Source of the DNA: CBDCMJ01 sp965218875
Lineage (GTDB): Bacteria > Chloroflexota > Dehalococcoidia > Lucifugimonadales > UBA3495
Reading direction: 5' to 3'
Assembly (NCBI GenBank): GCA_965218875.1
Contig: OZ244707.1
Location: forward strand, 868,001-932,000
DNA: 64,000 nt
Below, piece by piece: positions 23,342 to 31,767 of this stretch (positions within the stretch are counted from its first letter, which is position 1; each line of letters starts with the position of its first letter). The position numbers and the translations under genes are program-made. The notes under the pieces are model-generated. The model saw only the letters and a program-made list of their open reading frames with translations, was not told the origin of the DNA and made no database searches.

Positions 23342-24649
23342 ATGTTTCCCCAGACCGTGTTTCCCGATACCGCCCACGTGGACTCCCAAGGCCAGTTGGT
23401 CATCGGCGGGTGCAACGCTTCAGACCTGGCCGCTCAATACGGCACGCCGGTGTACGTGTTGGACGAGGAAACGCTGCGGGCCCGTTGCCGCAGCTTCGTC
23501 CGGGAGTTCCAGCAACGCCACCCGGCGTCCCTGGTGTGCTACGCCTGCAAGGCCTACGTCAACCCGGCGCTGGCCCGCATATTCGCCGAAGAGGGCTTGG
23601 GGTTGGACGTGGTGTCCGGCGGAGAGCTGGCCATTGCCCGCAGCGTGGATTTTCCCCTGGAGCGGGTCTACTTTCACGGCAACAACAAGACTCCCGAGGA
23701 GCTTTCCGAGGCCGTCGAGCACGGCCTGGGCTACGTGGTGGTGGACAGCTTTCACGAGCTTGACCTGCTGGACCGGGCCGCCGCCCAAGCCGGCAAGACC
23801 CAGGATATCCTGGTCCGGGTCTCGCCGGGGGTGGACCCCCACTCTCACGTCTACACCACCACCGGGATTCTGGACTCCAAGTTCGGTTTCTCGATTCAGA
23901 CCGGGCACGCCCACCAGGCGGTGCGCCAGGCGCTGGCCGCCGATCACCTGCGCCTGCGCGGCATCCACTTCCACCTAGGTTCGCCGGTGTTCGAGTTGGA
24001 ACCCTACAGCGTAGCCGTGGACCTGGTGCTGCGTTTCGCCGCGCAGTTCCGAGAGGAAGGGCTGGACCTTCAACAGTTCAGCCCCGGGGGAGGCTTTGCC
24101 ATTGCCTACACCCGGGACCAGACCCCGCCCAGTATCGCGGAGTACGCGGAGGCCATAGTTTCCACCATGACCGCCACCTGCCGCGAGCTGGGGATGGCCG
24201 CGCCCAGGCTGGTTGTGGAGCCGGGCCGGTCCATCATCGGCCCGGCGGGAGTGGCCCTCTACCGCGTGGGCGCCATCAAAGACATCCCCGGGGTCCGCAA
24301 GTTCGTCAGCGTCGACGGCGGCATGGGAGACAACATCCGCCCCGCCCTGTACCAGGCGTCCTACGAGGTGGTGGCGGCGGGGAAGGCGGACCAACCGCCC
24401 GCGGAAAAGGTGACCATCGCCGGCAAGTACTGCGAGTCGGGAGACCTGCTGGCGTCGGACGTCATGCTGCCGGAGCTTGAAGCGGGCGACCTGATCGCCA
24501 TTCCCGCCGCCGGGGCCTACTGCCCCTCCATGGCCAGCAACTATAACTTGAACCCCAGGCCGGCCATGGTGCTGGTAAACCGGGGCGGGAGCCGACTGAT
24601 ACGGCGCCGGGAAAGCTATCAGGACTTGATGGTCTGCGACGTTGAATGA
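23342..24649 (+). CDS. lysA: diaminopimelate decarboxylase
   Basis: The 435-residue PLP enzyme of fold type III converts meso-diaminopimelate to lysine. The PLP lysine is Lys70 in CYACKAYVNPAL; HFHLGSP at about 215, the glycine-rich SPGGGFAIAY near 250 and EPGRSI at about 298 bind cofactor phosphate. CESGD near residue 362 supplies the Cys and acidic residues of the neighbouring subunit. The length is typical. The GGAGG at 23332 precedes the ATG by 5 nt. It is followed 52 bp later by holB. Confidence 0.95.
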   Translation: MFPQTVFPDTAHVDSQGQLVIGGCNASDLAAQYGTPVYVLDEETLRARCRSFVREFQQRHPASLVCYACKAYVNPALARIFAEEGLGLDVVSGGELAIARSVDFPLERVYFHGNNKTPEELSEAVEHGLGYVVVDSFHELDLLDRAAAQAGKTQDILVRVSPGVDPHSHVYTTTGILDSKFGFSIQTGHAHQAVRQALAADHLRLRGIHFHLGSPVFELEPYSVAVDLVLRFAAQFREEGLDLQQFSPGGGFAIAYTRDQTPPSIAEYAEAIVSTMTATCRELGMAAPRLVVEPGRSIIGPAGVALYRVGAIKDIPGVRKFVSVDGGMGDNIRPALYQASYEVVAAGKADQPPAEKVTIAGKYCESGDLLASDVMLPELEAGDLIAIPAAGAYCPSMASNYNLNPRPAMVLVNRGGSRLIRRRESYQDLMVCDVE

Positions 24650-24701
24650 ATCGCCGGCCCGGGGACTCGCCGTGCATCCACCGGGGCGGTGAGGGCTGCG
24701 C

Positions 24702-25724
24702 ATGTGGCAGGTGTACGGTCAAGACCGGCTTTTGGCGCAGCTCGAGGCGAGCCTGAGACAGGGGCGCCCGGCCCACGCCTACATGTTGGTTGGCCCGGCC
24801 CACGTGGGCAAGATGACCCTGGCCCTGAACCTGGCCCAGAGCGTGAACTGCCTCCGGGGGCCGGGGGCCCCCTGCGGCGCCTGCGAACAGTGCGCCCGCA
24901 TCTCCCACGGCCGGCACACCGACGTAAGAGTAGTGTCGCTGGGCCGCGGCGATAATGGGGGGCCTGCCCGCACCATGGTGGGCATCGACGACGTCAAAGA
25001 GGCGCTGCGCCAGGTGAATCTGACGCCCCTCGAGGGGGCCTGCAACGTCGTCATCTTCGAGTCGGCGGACCTGATGAGCGAGGATGCGGCGAACGCTCTC
25101 CTCAAGACCCTTGAAGAGCCCCCGGAGCAGGTGTTGCTGCTGTTGTTGACCCCCGGCGAGGAGGCGCTCCTGCCCACCATCCGTTCCCGCTGCCGCTCGT
25201 TGCACCTGCTGCCCATGCCCAAGAACGAGGTGGCGGAACGGCTGACCAGGGATCATGGGGTGGGCCCCGACGAAGCGGACAAGCTGGCCCGGCTCTCCCG
25301 GGGTTGTTTTGGCTGGGCTATGCGAGCCCTGGACGACGACGGCGACTTGCTGGAGCAGCGGGAAGCGCAACTGGACCGCTGGAACGACGTGTGCCGATCC
25401 GGGCTAGACCAACGCTTCGCCCTGGCGGGCGAGCTGGCCGGCCGGTACTATCCCGACCGGGACTCGGTGCGGGAGTCCCTCTTTCTCTGGCTGCGCTGGT
25501 GGCGTGACCTGCTGCTGATCAAAGAGGGGGGCGAGGAGTTCGTGCAAAACTCGGGCCGCACCAGCGAGCTGCTCCTGCAGGCGGGCCGGCTGACTACGGA
25601 AGAGACCGTCAGGTTCATCAAGGCCATACTGCGAACGGTGGAAGCCCTGGACCGGAATGCCGCGGCCAGGCTGGCCCTGGAGGTCTTGATGCTGGACCTG
25701 CCCGAGGGGTTGGCTGCCGCTTAG
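24702..25724 (+). CDS. holB: DNA polymerase III delta' subunit
   Basis: This 340-residue clamp-loader protein begins with GQDRLLAQLEASL and a modified P-loop, GPAHVGKMTL, at about 31-40. The zinc module uses Cys50, Cys58, Cys61 and Cys64 (the last three as CGACEQC). The sensor SRC motif is in TIRSRCRSL near 167, and the helical C-terminal domain follows. Delta' is the stator of the clamp loader. The intact Lys in the P-loop is kept. The start follows the lysA stop by 52 bp. Confidence 0.9.
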   Translation: MWQVYGQDRLLAQLEASLRQGRPAHAYMLVGPAHVGKMTLALNLAQSVNCLRGPGAPCGACEQCARISHGRHTDVRVVSLGRGDNGGPARTMVGIDDVKEALRQVNLTPLEGACNVVIFESADLMSEDAANALLKTLEEPPEQVLLLLLTPGEEALLPTIRSRCRSLHLLPMPKNEVAERLTRDHGVGPDEADKLARLSRGCFGWAMRALDDDGDLLEQREAQLDRWNDVCRSGLDQRFALAGELAGRYYPDRDSVRESLFLWLRWWRDLLLIKEGGEEFVQNSGRTSELLLQAGRLTTEETVRFIKAILRTVEALDRNAAARLALEVLMLDLPEGLAAA

Positions 25725-25789
25725 GCCGTAGGGCGTCGCTCAGCGCCCAGGGTAGAGCAGGGAGGGCAAGCGGAGTCGCCCCGGCCCTC

Positions 25790-26401
25790 TCACAATCCGA
25801 CGTTCCAGGGAATGTAGGGCCGCCACTCCTCCAGTATGGAACGGTTCTGCAAAACCAGGTAGGGGTTGGGGTCCGGGGCCCGCGGCTCCTTCACCAAATT
25901 CATGCCGGCCTCTTTCGGGGTGCGGCCCGCCTTGCGCAGGTTGCACTTGGAGCAGGCCGCCACCACGTTATTCCAGGCGTGGCTCCCGTTTTGCCGCCGG
26001 GGAACGACGTGGTCCAAGGTCAGGTCCTGGTCCTTTTTGCCGCAGTACTGGCAGGTAAACCGGTCCCTCAAGAACACTTCCTTCTTGGAAAGCTTGCGCG
26101 GCAGGAAGGGCCGCTTCACCAAGTACACCAGGCGAATGATGGAGGGCGCCTCGAAAACCGCGGCGACGGTGCGGAGCTGTCCCCGGTGGTTCTCCAGAAT
26201 CTCGGCCTTGCCCTTGGCCAGAAGAATGACGGCCCGGCGGACGGTGCAAACGTTGATGGGCACGTAGTTGAGATTCAGCACCAGCACCGGCGCCCGGGTC
26301 AGCCGTCCCTCCCCGGACACAGAGGACGCCGACCCCCCGCCCTCTAGGGCCGGGACCAGCTCTTGCCCGGGGTGCCGCAATTGTGCGCCGTAGAGTGCCA
26401 C
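25790..26401 (-). CDS. HNH endonuclease family protein
   Basis: The 203-residue protein has a conserved N-terminal VLVLNLNYVPINVCTVRRAV block, typical of small stand-alone HNH proteins, and a C-terminal HNH nuclease core: CQYCGKK (Cys117, Cys120), LDHVVPR with His131, the WNNVV asparagine, and CSKCN (Cys150, Cys153), which complete a zinc ribbon. The true substrate of this widespread group is not known. The GTG at 26401 gives a 37-residue lead before the conserved block, so a later start is possible. An ATTATA (minus-strand TATAAT) at 26533 may be its -10 box. Confidence 0.85.
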   Translation of the reverse strand: MALYGAQLRHPGQELVPALEGGGSASSVSGEGRLTRAPVLVLNLNYVPINVCTVRRAVILLAKGKAEILENHRGQLRTVAAVFEAPSIIRLVYLVKRPFLPRKLSKKEVFLRDRFTCQYCGKKDQDLTLDHVVPRRQNGSHAWNNVVAACSKCNLRKAGRTPKEAGMNLVKEPRAPDPNPYLVLQNRSILEEWRPYIPWNVGL

Positions 26402-26569
26402 CAGTACCTCGACCTTGCCGGCGGCTAAGGCCTCCGCGCCCTCCTCGCCGTCCCGGCCGATTTCGCCGATTGGGGGACGGCCCGCGTTACCCCTTTCCTG
26501 CCCGCCTAATGGTCTCGCAGTTCCCGGCGCGTATTATATCAGCCCCCCGAGAGCGCCAGCCCCACCGCC

Positions 26570-26704
26570 GCGCCGTGGGTCGGGGTCATTTAATTGTTGG
26601 CCTCTAAACCTTGTCATTCTGAGCGCAGCGAAGAATCTCAGCTATGGCGGAGCGACCCTTCACTTTGCTCAGGGTGGCAACCAAAAGACCCTGCGCCGTG
26701 GGTC
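26570..26704. mobile_element. family B miniature element with 12-bp flanking direct repeats
   Basis: GCGCCGTGGGTC occurs at 26570-26581 and 26693-26704, flanking a 111-bp insert. The left end GGGTCATTTAATTGTTGGCC is the same terminal sequence as on the inverted right end of the element at 12416-12623. The core GTCATTCTGAGCGCAGCGAAGAATCT is the family B repeat; the right end (AAAAGACCCT) is decayed. It lies between the HNH gene and cvpA. Confidence 0.7.
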
Positions 26705-26777
26705 TGGACCCGGCCTGCCCAGCCCAACGGGGACTTGGGATTCCCGTCTCCGGGGACGGTCTTCGCCGGTCCGGGAC

Positions 26778-27287
26778 TCACTCGCCCAAAAATCCAATCT
26801 CGTCGTCCCAATCGCCGGGCACCAGCCTGACCGCGCTGATAGCCACGCCGAAGTTGTCGGTGATGAAGGTCGCCAACGGCGACTCGTCTATGGTGTCGTC
26901 CGCCCGGTCGGTGTACTTCTGGACCCCGGTGAGCGCCCAGGACAACAGCAGGAATCCCACCGCGATGCCGGCTACGACGCCGCCAATCCGGTTGACCAGG
27001 CCCGCCAGGGGGAGAAGCCGCAACAGACGGCCGACGAATAAGTTGACGATTCCCCCCACGATGAAGACCGCCATCAGGATCAGGACGTAGGCCGCAATGG
27101 TTTGCCCGTACTCGCTGTCCGTAAGCCCGGAGAAAACTCCGGCCACGTCTTCCACGACGCGGCTGGACACGGCCAACCACACGATGATCACCAGCAGGGG
27201 GATAACCATCCCCAGGAACCCGGCCCAGGCTCCCGTCATCGCCGTGAAGGCCCACACTATCAGGACTACCGCATCAATCCAGTTCAT
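26778..27287 (-). CDS. CvpA family membrane protein
   Basis: The 169-residue protein has four hydrophobic segments, near 4-38, 62-85, 90-98 and 102-120. It opens with MNWIDAVVLIVWAFTAMTGA and has the GRLLRLLPLAGLVNRIGG loop typical of CvpA. E. coli CvpA is linked to colicin V production and envelope stress tolerance; the molecular role is not established. The C-terminal 45 residues are soluble and acidic. It is on the minus strand, downstream of the PAP2 gene by 82 bp, and may be in the same transcript. Confidence 0.85.
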   Translation of the reverse strand: MNWIDAVVLIVWAFTAMTGAWAGFLGMVIPLLVIIVWLAVSSRVVEDVAGVFSGLTDSEYGQTIAAYVLILMAVFIVGGIVNLFVGRLLRLLPLAGLVNRIGGVVAGIAVGFLLLSWALTGVQKYTDRADDTIDESPLATFITDNFGVAISAVRLVPGDWDDEIGFLGE

Positions 27288-27369
27288 CGCGCCCCAATTC
27301 CACCCGGGAACCGCACTTATGCCGGCGGCCGGCCCGCCCAGGCAGATGCCAGGGGGCCGGTCTCCGCGT

Positions 27370-28116
27370 TCACTCCTCCAGCCTTGCGCCGGCGGCTAAC
27401 CGGGCTGCGCGGGAAACGTGAGCGCTCCCCGGCGCCAGCCTCCCGCGCAGCCACAGCAATCCCAGCAGCGCCATGGCGCCCAGCAGGTATCCACCCAATA
27501 CGTCGCTGGGCCAGTGGACGCCCAGGTAGACCCTGGAGAACCCAATGGCGAGGACCAACGCGCCGATGCCCGCCTGGACAGCACGCCGGACTCTCCAGGA
27601 CGGGACTGCCCGCTCCACCAGGTAAATCAGCAGCCCGCCAAAGATAATCGCGAAGACGGCGTGGCCGCTGGGGAAGCTCATGGTGGCGGGTGGCGCGTCC
27701 ATACCGAGGTATTCAGGCCGGGGCCTTCCCACCAGTTCTTTCAACCAGAAGACCGCAAGCATCGGCCCGGCGCTGATCACGGCCATCCCCGCGTCGGCCC
27801 GACGCCGCACCAAGACCAGCCAGAGGACAAGCCCGACAACCAGGGCGGCCGCCACCGTGAAGTCCCCCACGCGACTGACGGCACCCGCCGCCGCGCCCAG
27901 CCACTCTCCCTGGATGCCCTGAGTCCGCTCCAAAAGGCCGCGGTCGCCGGGGAAGGTCGAGTAAGCACGGGCCAGAAGCAGCACCGCAACCGTTAGCGAA
28001 AGCCCCCCAACCGCCAGGCACGGCTTCCATCGCAACCGTTCGTGGGGCAATCGTTCTTCGGGCAATCGTTCGTTGAAACAAGTCACTGGTCGAGTCTGCG
28101 ACAGCACCCTCGGCAA
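27370..28116 (-). CDS. PAP2 superfamily phosphatase
   Basis: The 248-residue integral membrane protein contains the three PAP2 motifs in order: KELVGRPRP (126-134), SFPSGHA (147-153) and SRVYLGVHWPSD (194-205), with the catalytic His residues in motifs 2 and 3. It should dephosphorylate an isoprenyl or phospholipid phosphate on the outer face. Six hydrophobic segments fit the family. The TTG start at 28116 is uncertain; the first 27 residues include a 15-bp in-frame repeat (ERLP.ERLP.ERL), which may not be translated if a later start is used. A minus-strand TATAAT lies at 28164-28169. Confidence 0.88.
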   Translation of the reverse strand: MPRVLSQTRPVTCFNERLPEERLPHERLRWKPCLAVGGLSLTVAVLLLARAYSTFPGDRGLLERTQGIQGEWLGAAAGAVSRVGDFTVAAALVVGLVLWLVLVRRRADAGMAVISAGPMLAVFWLKELVGRPRPEYLGMDAPPATMSFPSGHAVFAIIFGGLLIYLVERAVPSWRVRRAVQAGIGALVLAIGFSRVYLGVHWPSDVLGGYLLGAMALLGLLWLRGRLAPGSAHVSRAARLAAGARLEE

Positions 28117-28163
28117 GGCCGGGGCATACGGCGAGGCGGGCAGCCGGAAGCCACCGGCCCATT

Positions 28164-28183
28164 ATACAATACGTGACATCACG
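28164..28183 (-). promoter_or_regulatory. -10 box and palindromic operator candidate for the PAP2 gene
   Basis: On the minus strand TATAAT is complementary to ATTATA at 28164-28169. The perfect palindrome CGTGA-CA-TCACG at 28172-28183 lies in the spacer position just upstream. The -35 region is not recognisable, which would fit an activator- or repressor-controlled promoter. Confidence 0.35.
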
Positions 28184-28315
28184 GCTTGATCCCGAAGGGA
28201 CGCGGGATATGGCCGGACTATGCCCCCGCCGGCCCACCGAGGCCCCGCCGCAACGGCCGACGGCTCAGTCGCCGGTGCTATAATGGGCTGGGTTCACCCC
28301 CTGGAGAAAGGCTGG

Positions 28316-29002
28316 TTGGGGGGTTTGGTTAGCGCAATCGCGATAGATGGGCCGGTGGCATCCGGAAAAACGGCGGTGGGCCGGTCTCTAGCCCGCCGCT
28401 TGGGATTCCGGAGCCTGGACACCGGCATCATGTACCGGGCCGTCACCTGGCTGGCTCTGGAGCAGGGCGTTGGCGTCGACGATGAAGCCGCGTTGGGCGC
28501 GTTGGCTGAAGAATACCCGCTCCAACTGGCGGGGCCGGAGGGGGACCGGGTGGAAATCGGCGGCTACTCGCTGGGGCCCGAGCTCCGCGCTTGCGCCGTC
28601 AATGCGCAGGTGTCCCGGGTGTCCCGCGTACCGGCGGTGCGCCGGGCGCTGGTGCGCCGGCAGCGGCTGCTGGCCGCGGAGGGCAACATCGTGATGATGG
28701 GCCGCGACATCGGCACCGTGGTGCTGCCCGGGGCGGACCTGAAGGTCTTTCTGTCGGCGTCCCCCGAGGAGCGGGCCGGCCGCCGGTGGAAAGAGCTGCA
28801 AGCCCAAGGCCGGCAGGTGGAATTTCACCAGGTGCTGGAGGAGGCCAAGGCCAGGGACCACCTCGACTCCCACCGGGCCGACTCTCCCCTGACCCCGGCC
28901 CACGAGGCCTTCGTGCTGGATACCGACGAGCTGGGGCTGGAGCAGGTGGTGGAGCGAATACTGGACCGCATCCACAAGTTGTCTGAAACGGCCGGGGCAT
29001 GA
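28316..29002 (+). CDS. cmk: (d)CMP kinase
   Basis: The protein has the cytidylate kinase P-loop DGPVASGKTAVGR, the substrate segment LDTGIMYRAVTWLAL, GRDIGTVVLPGADLKVFLSAS with the lid arginines that follow (ERAGRR), and the conserved RDHLDSHRADSPLTPA near the C-terminus. It phosphorylates CMP and dCMP. The start is not certain: I chose the TTG at 28316 because GGAGAAAGG lies 4 nt upstream and the product then opens just before VSAIAIDGP. An ATG at 28283 overlaps a TATAAT string. The stop overlaps the plsC-type gene by 4 bp (ATGA). Confidence 0.92.
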   Translation: MGGLVSAIAIDGPVASGKTAVGRSLARRLGFRSLDTGIMYRAVTWLALEQGVGVDDEAALGALAEEYPLQLAGPEGDRVEIGGYSLGPELRACAVNAQVSRVSRVPAVRRALVRRQRLLAAEGNIVMMGRDIGTVVLPGADLKVFLSASPEERAGRRWKELQAQGRQVEFHQVLEEAKARDHLDSHRADSPLTPAHEAFVLDTDELGLEQVVERILDRIHKLSETAGA

Positions 29003-29676
29003 AGCTGCTCTACCGGCTGGGCCGGGGGGCCGCCCGGTTTTGCTTCGGCAACCTGGGCCGGCTGGACGTAACCGGGCAGGAGTGCGTGCCGCCCTACGGC
29101 CCCCTGATCGTGGTGTCCAACCATCTCTCCTTCGCCGATTCTCCCCTGCTGACGGTGAGCATCCCCCGCCCGGTATACTTCATCGCCAAAGAGGAACTGT
29201 TCGCCAACGTCATTGCCAGGCACGTATTGAACGGAGTGCACGTGTCGCCCTTCGACCGGTCCGGTTCCGCCCTGGGCGCGGTGCGCTTGCTGCTGGGTAT
29301 GCTAGCGGAGGACAAAGCGGTGGTGGTGTTTCCGGAGGGGCACCGAAGCCCCGACCACGCCATGAAAGAGGGGATGGCCGGAGTGGTGTACCTGGCCCTG
29401 AAGTCTCAAGCCCCCATTCTGCCGGTGGGGCTGTACGGCACCGAGAAGGTCCGCGGCTGGCAGATGCCTTTCCCGTTGTGCCGCCTGAGCGCCAACATCG
29501 GCCCGCCGTTCACCCTCCCGGTGATAGACGGGCAACCCAGCCGGGAAGTTATACACAGCCTGTTGCCCCTGGTAATGGGCCGCATCGCGGACCTGCTGCC
29601 GGAGGAGTACCGGGGCGTCTATTCCGGCCACGGACGCCGCGGCGTCGAAAAAGCCCTGGCCAGCGGCCCCAACTAA
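28999..29676 (+). CDS. plsC: 1-acyl-sn-glycerol-3-phosphate acyltransferase (PlsC-type)
   Basis: The 225-residue enzyme has the acyltransferase motifs NHLSFADSP (His42 and Asp47, the HX4D motif), FDRSGSALGA, VFPEGHRSPD (110-119) and ILPVGLYGTEKV. It would acylate lysophosphatidic acid at the inner membrane face. Its ATG overlaps the cmk stop by 4 bp, so it is translationally coupled, an arrangement common for cmk-plsC pairs. No long transmembrane segment is needed; the N-terminus is amphipathic. Confidence 0.92.
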   Translation: MKLLYRLGRGAARFCFGNLGRLDVTGQECVPPYGPLIVVSNHLSFADSPLLTVSIPRPVYFIAKEELFANVIARHVLNGVHVSPFDRSGSALGAVRLLLGMLAEDKAVVVFPEGHRSPDHAMKEGMAGVVYLALKSQAPILPVGLYGTEKVRGWQMPFPLCRLSANIGPPFTLPVIDGQPSREVIHSLLPLVMGRIADLLPEEYRGVYSGHGRRGVEKALASGPN

Positions 29677-29710
29677 CGGGCGGGCACTTGGCCCCTGGGC
29701 GTAGGACCCC

Positions 29711-29740
29711 GGTAGGGGCGAAAAATCTTTCGCCCCTACC
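29711..29740. repeat. repeat family A core palindrome, third copy
   Basis: GGTAGGGGCGAAA and TTTCGCCCCTACC form a perfect 13-bp stem around a 4-nt loop. The flanks differ from copies 1 and 2, so only the hairpin is shared. It lies 35 bp after plsC and could also slow or end transcription, although no T-run follows. Confidence 0.65.
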
Positions 29741-29790
29741 GATGCGCATAACCCCTGCGCGCCGGACCCCAGGCCCGGACTCCGGCTCAG

Positions 29791-29825
29791 GACTTCAGGT
29801 TCCTCGGCTGCGCTCGGAATGACAG
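29791..29825. repeat. family B half-copy
   Basis: CAGGTTCCTCGGCTGCGCTCGGAATGACAGG matches one arm of the family B repeat. The 429 bp from 29677 to 30105 otherwise show nothing except the family A hairpin. Confidence 0.5.
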
Positions 29826-30105
29826 GACGGGAGATGGAATAGCGGGCCTGCGCCGACAAAGCTAAGGCCGGCCAAGCGTGGCCAGGCCCCGGATTAGATT
29901 AATGGCGTCATGCACGAGGCCACCCCCTTGGCATATGATACCCTAGCCCTCACGCGCCCATGCCAGTGGGACCGAACCCGTCAGAGCTGCGGGTTTGGTC
30001 TCCCCCCCAGCCCGATTGAACGGCCCGGGCCGCCGACACCGGGGCCGGCCCGGGCCGTGGTACCATACACGATAATTGCCTTTATCGGCCCCCAGGAGGA
30101 CGCCC

Positions 30106-30333
30106 GTGGCCCTGGAAACCGACGAGTCCCGGCTGGGCCGGCTGGAGGGACAGGTGGGCGAGCTGTCCACCGCTGTTCAGGATCTCGGCCGCCGCCTGGA
30201 CGCTGGCCTAGCGGAGCTCCGCCAGGAGCTCCGGGCGACCAACGCCCGGATAGACCGGCTGCTCCTGGCGATGTTGGCGGGGGCCGCCGGCATCATCGCC
30301 GCCCTGGTGGTCCTGGCCATCCGGGCCGAATAG
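30106..30333 (+). CDS. small coiled-coil membrane protein
   Basis: The 75-residue product has a heptad-type coiled coil at residues 5-45 (LGRLEGQVGELSTAVQDLG and onward) and one C-terminal hydrophobic helix of about 20 residues rich in Ala, Leu and Ile, followed by IRAE. This is the layout of small tail-anchored proteins such as phage XhlA-like proteins, but no specific relation can be shown. The GTG at 30106 has AGGAGG 8 nt upstream, which decides the start. Confidence 0.6.
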   Translation: MALETDESRLGRLEGQVGELSTAVQDLGRRLDAGLAELRQELRATNARIDRLLLAMLAGAAGIIAALVVLAIRAE

Positions 30334-30508
30334 TCCCGCTGATGGACACGGAGAGACGGCCCCGCCCGGCAGCCGGCCCAAGGCCCTCCGCGGCATAGCT
30401 TCTCGGCGCAGCCGCCCGGAAGCTGCGCGAAAAGGCGGGCCGGGTAGGGCTGGCGCGCCAGGGACAGCAGGTAGACTTGCGGCCGCCAAGGTCTAGCGGG
30501 AGCACGAT

Positions 30509-30727
30509 ATGCAGCAAGCGTCGAAGTTTGGAATATACCTGAACGCCAGGGAAAACCGGGCGGTGCGCATCAACTCGCCCTACTGGATCCCCGAAGAACC
30601 GGACTGGGTACTCCTGACCCCCGAGGTCAACGCCACGCTGCTGAGCATTCGGGAGATGGCCAAGGAGACCGGCACCTCGCCGGACCCGGAGTCCATCACC
30701 TGGGGGACCATACCCCTGCTGGACTGA
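30509..30727 (+). CDS. hypothetical 72-residue protein
   Basis: I do not recognise this protein. It reads as a short alpha/beta protein with an acidic centre (IPEEPDWVLLTPEVNATLLS) and no membrane segment or signal peptide. GGGAG lies about 9 nt before the ATG. It stands between the coiled-coil gene and a convergent SDR gene. Codon use is GC-rich at third positions as in neighbouring genes, which supports it being coding. Confidence 0.5.
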   Translation: MQQASKFGIYLNARENRAVRINSPYWIPEEPDWVLLTPEVNATLLSIREMAKETGTSPDPESITWGTIPLLD

Positions 30728-30776
30728 GGCAATCCGACCCAGTCGGGAAAGCGCGGGAGAAGCGAGGGCCGGGCGG

Positions 30777-31694
30777 CTACCCGCTGGGCAGCGGGAGCGG
30801 CGCCGGATTCAGCAACTCGTAGCCCAGGGTCACCGGCATTACCCGGACCAACTCCTCCACCGTCCACTGCCCGTCCTTGTTGATGCTCTTCACCGGCTCC
30901 GGCTCGTTGAGGAGGCTGATCAACCCCTCGGTAACGTGGAACACGTGGCCGTTGACGTGGGCCGCCTCGTCGGAAGCAAGCCAGGCCACCATGGGCGCTA
31001 TGTCCTCCGGCAGGCCCCTGAGGATGCTGGAAGCCGCGCTTATGCCCCGGGCCGAGCGCAGCTCGCGGGCCTCCTCGGGTACGCTGACCGTCATCCGGGT
31101 GGCGGCGCTGGGCGAGATGGAATTGGCGGTCACCCCGTAGCGCCCCATGTCCCGGGCCACCACCCTGGTAAAGCCCGCGATGCCGTCCTTGGCCGCTCCG
31201 TAGTTGGCCTGCCCCGAGTTCCCGTACAGGCCGGAGGTGGAGCTGAAGGTGATTATTCGCCCCGACCGCTGCTGGCGGAAGAGGATGCAGGCGTGCTTGA
31301 CCACGGTGAAGGTGCCCTTCAGGTGGACGGCGATAACGTCGTCCCACTCCTCCTCCGTCATGTTGAAGACCATGCGGTCCCGCAGGATGCCCGCCACCGT
31401 AACCACGACGTCCAGCTTGCCGAAGCTGTCCACGGCGGTCTGAACGATTTTCTCGCCGCCTTCCATGGTGGTCACCGACTCGGCGCAGGCCACGGCCTCG
31501 CCGCCCGCCTCGCGTATGTCCGACGCCACCTGCTCCGCAACCGACGTGTCCGCGCCGCTGCCGTCGACGTTCACGCCCAGGTCCACCACCACCACTTTGG
31601 CGCCTTCCTCCGCCATCAGCTTGGCCACGCCCTGACCAATACCGCGGCCTCCGCCGGTAACGATTGCTACTTTATCCCGCAACAAATTGGCCAT
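30777..31694 (-). CDS. short-chain dehydrogenase/reductase, copy 1 (hydroxyacyl-CoA dehydrogenase-like)
   Basis: The 305-residue SDR has the cofactor motif TGGGRGIG (13-20), an Asp after strand 2 (Asp38, favouring NAD), and the catalytic Ser151/152, Tyr165 and Lys169 in YGAAK. The long insertion after strand 2 (NVDGSGADTSVAEQ) and the C-terminal extension beyond residue 250 resemble the dehydrogenase part of multifunctional (3R)-hydroxyacyl-CoA enzymes. Its paralogue at 32337-33266 is similar along the whole length, in both protein and DNA. Two MaoC-type hydratase genes lie just upstream on the same strand, so oxidation of a hydroxyacyl-CoA is a fair inference. Confidence 0.85.
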   Translation of the reverse strand: MANLLRDKVAIVTGGGRGIGQGVAKLMAEEGAKVVVVDLGVNVDGSGADTSVAEQVASDIREAGGEAVACAESVTTMEGGEKIVQTAVDSFGKLDVVVTVAGILRDRMVFNMTEEEWDDVIAVHLKGTFTVVKHACILFRQQRSGRIITFSSTSGLYGNSGQANYGAAKDGIAGFTRVVARDMGRYGVTANSISPSAATRMTVSVPEEARELRSARGISAASSILRGLPEDIAPMVAWLASDEAAHVNGHVFHVTEGLISLLNEPEPVKSINKDGQWTVEELVRVMPVTLGYELLNPAPLPLPSG

Positions 31695-31767
31695 TGGGAC
31701 GCCACCTCGCCGATATCAACTGTGTGTTCCCGATGCCGCGGCCTCGCCTGGCCTTACCGTCAGACCC

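Noticed and set aside
28279..28284. TATAAT as the cmk promoter
   Set aside because: No recognisable -35 at 16-18 bp upstream; it may be chance or extended-10 activity.
29711..29740. Family A hairpin as a rho-independent terminator
   Set aside because: No T-run follows and the same hairpin sits inside a gene at 1706-1802; it is better explained as a repeat.
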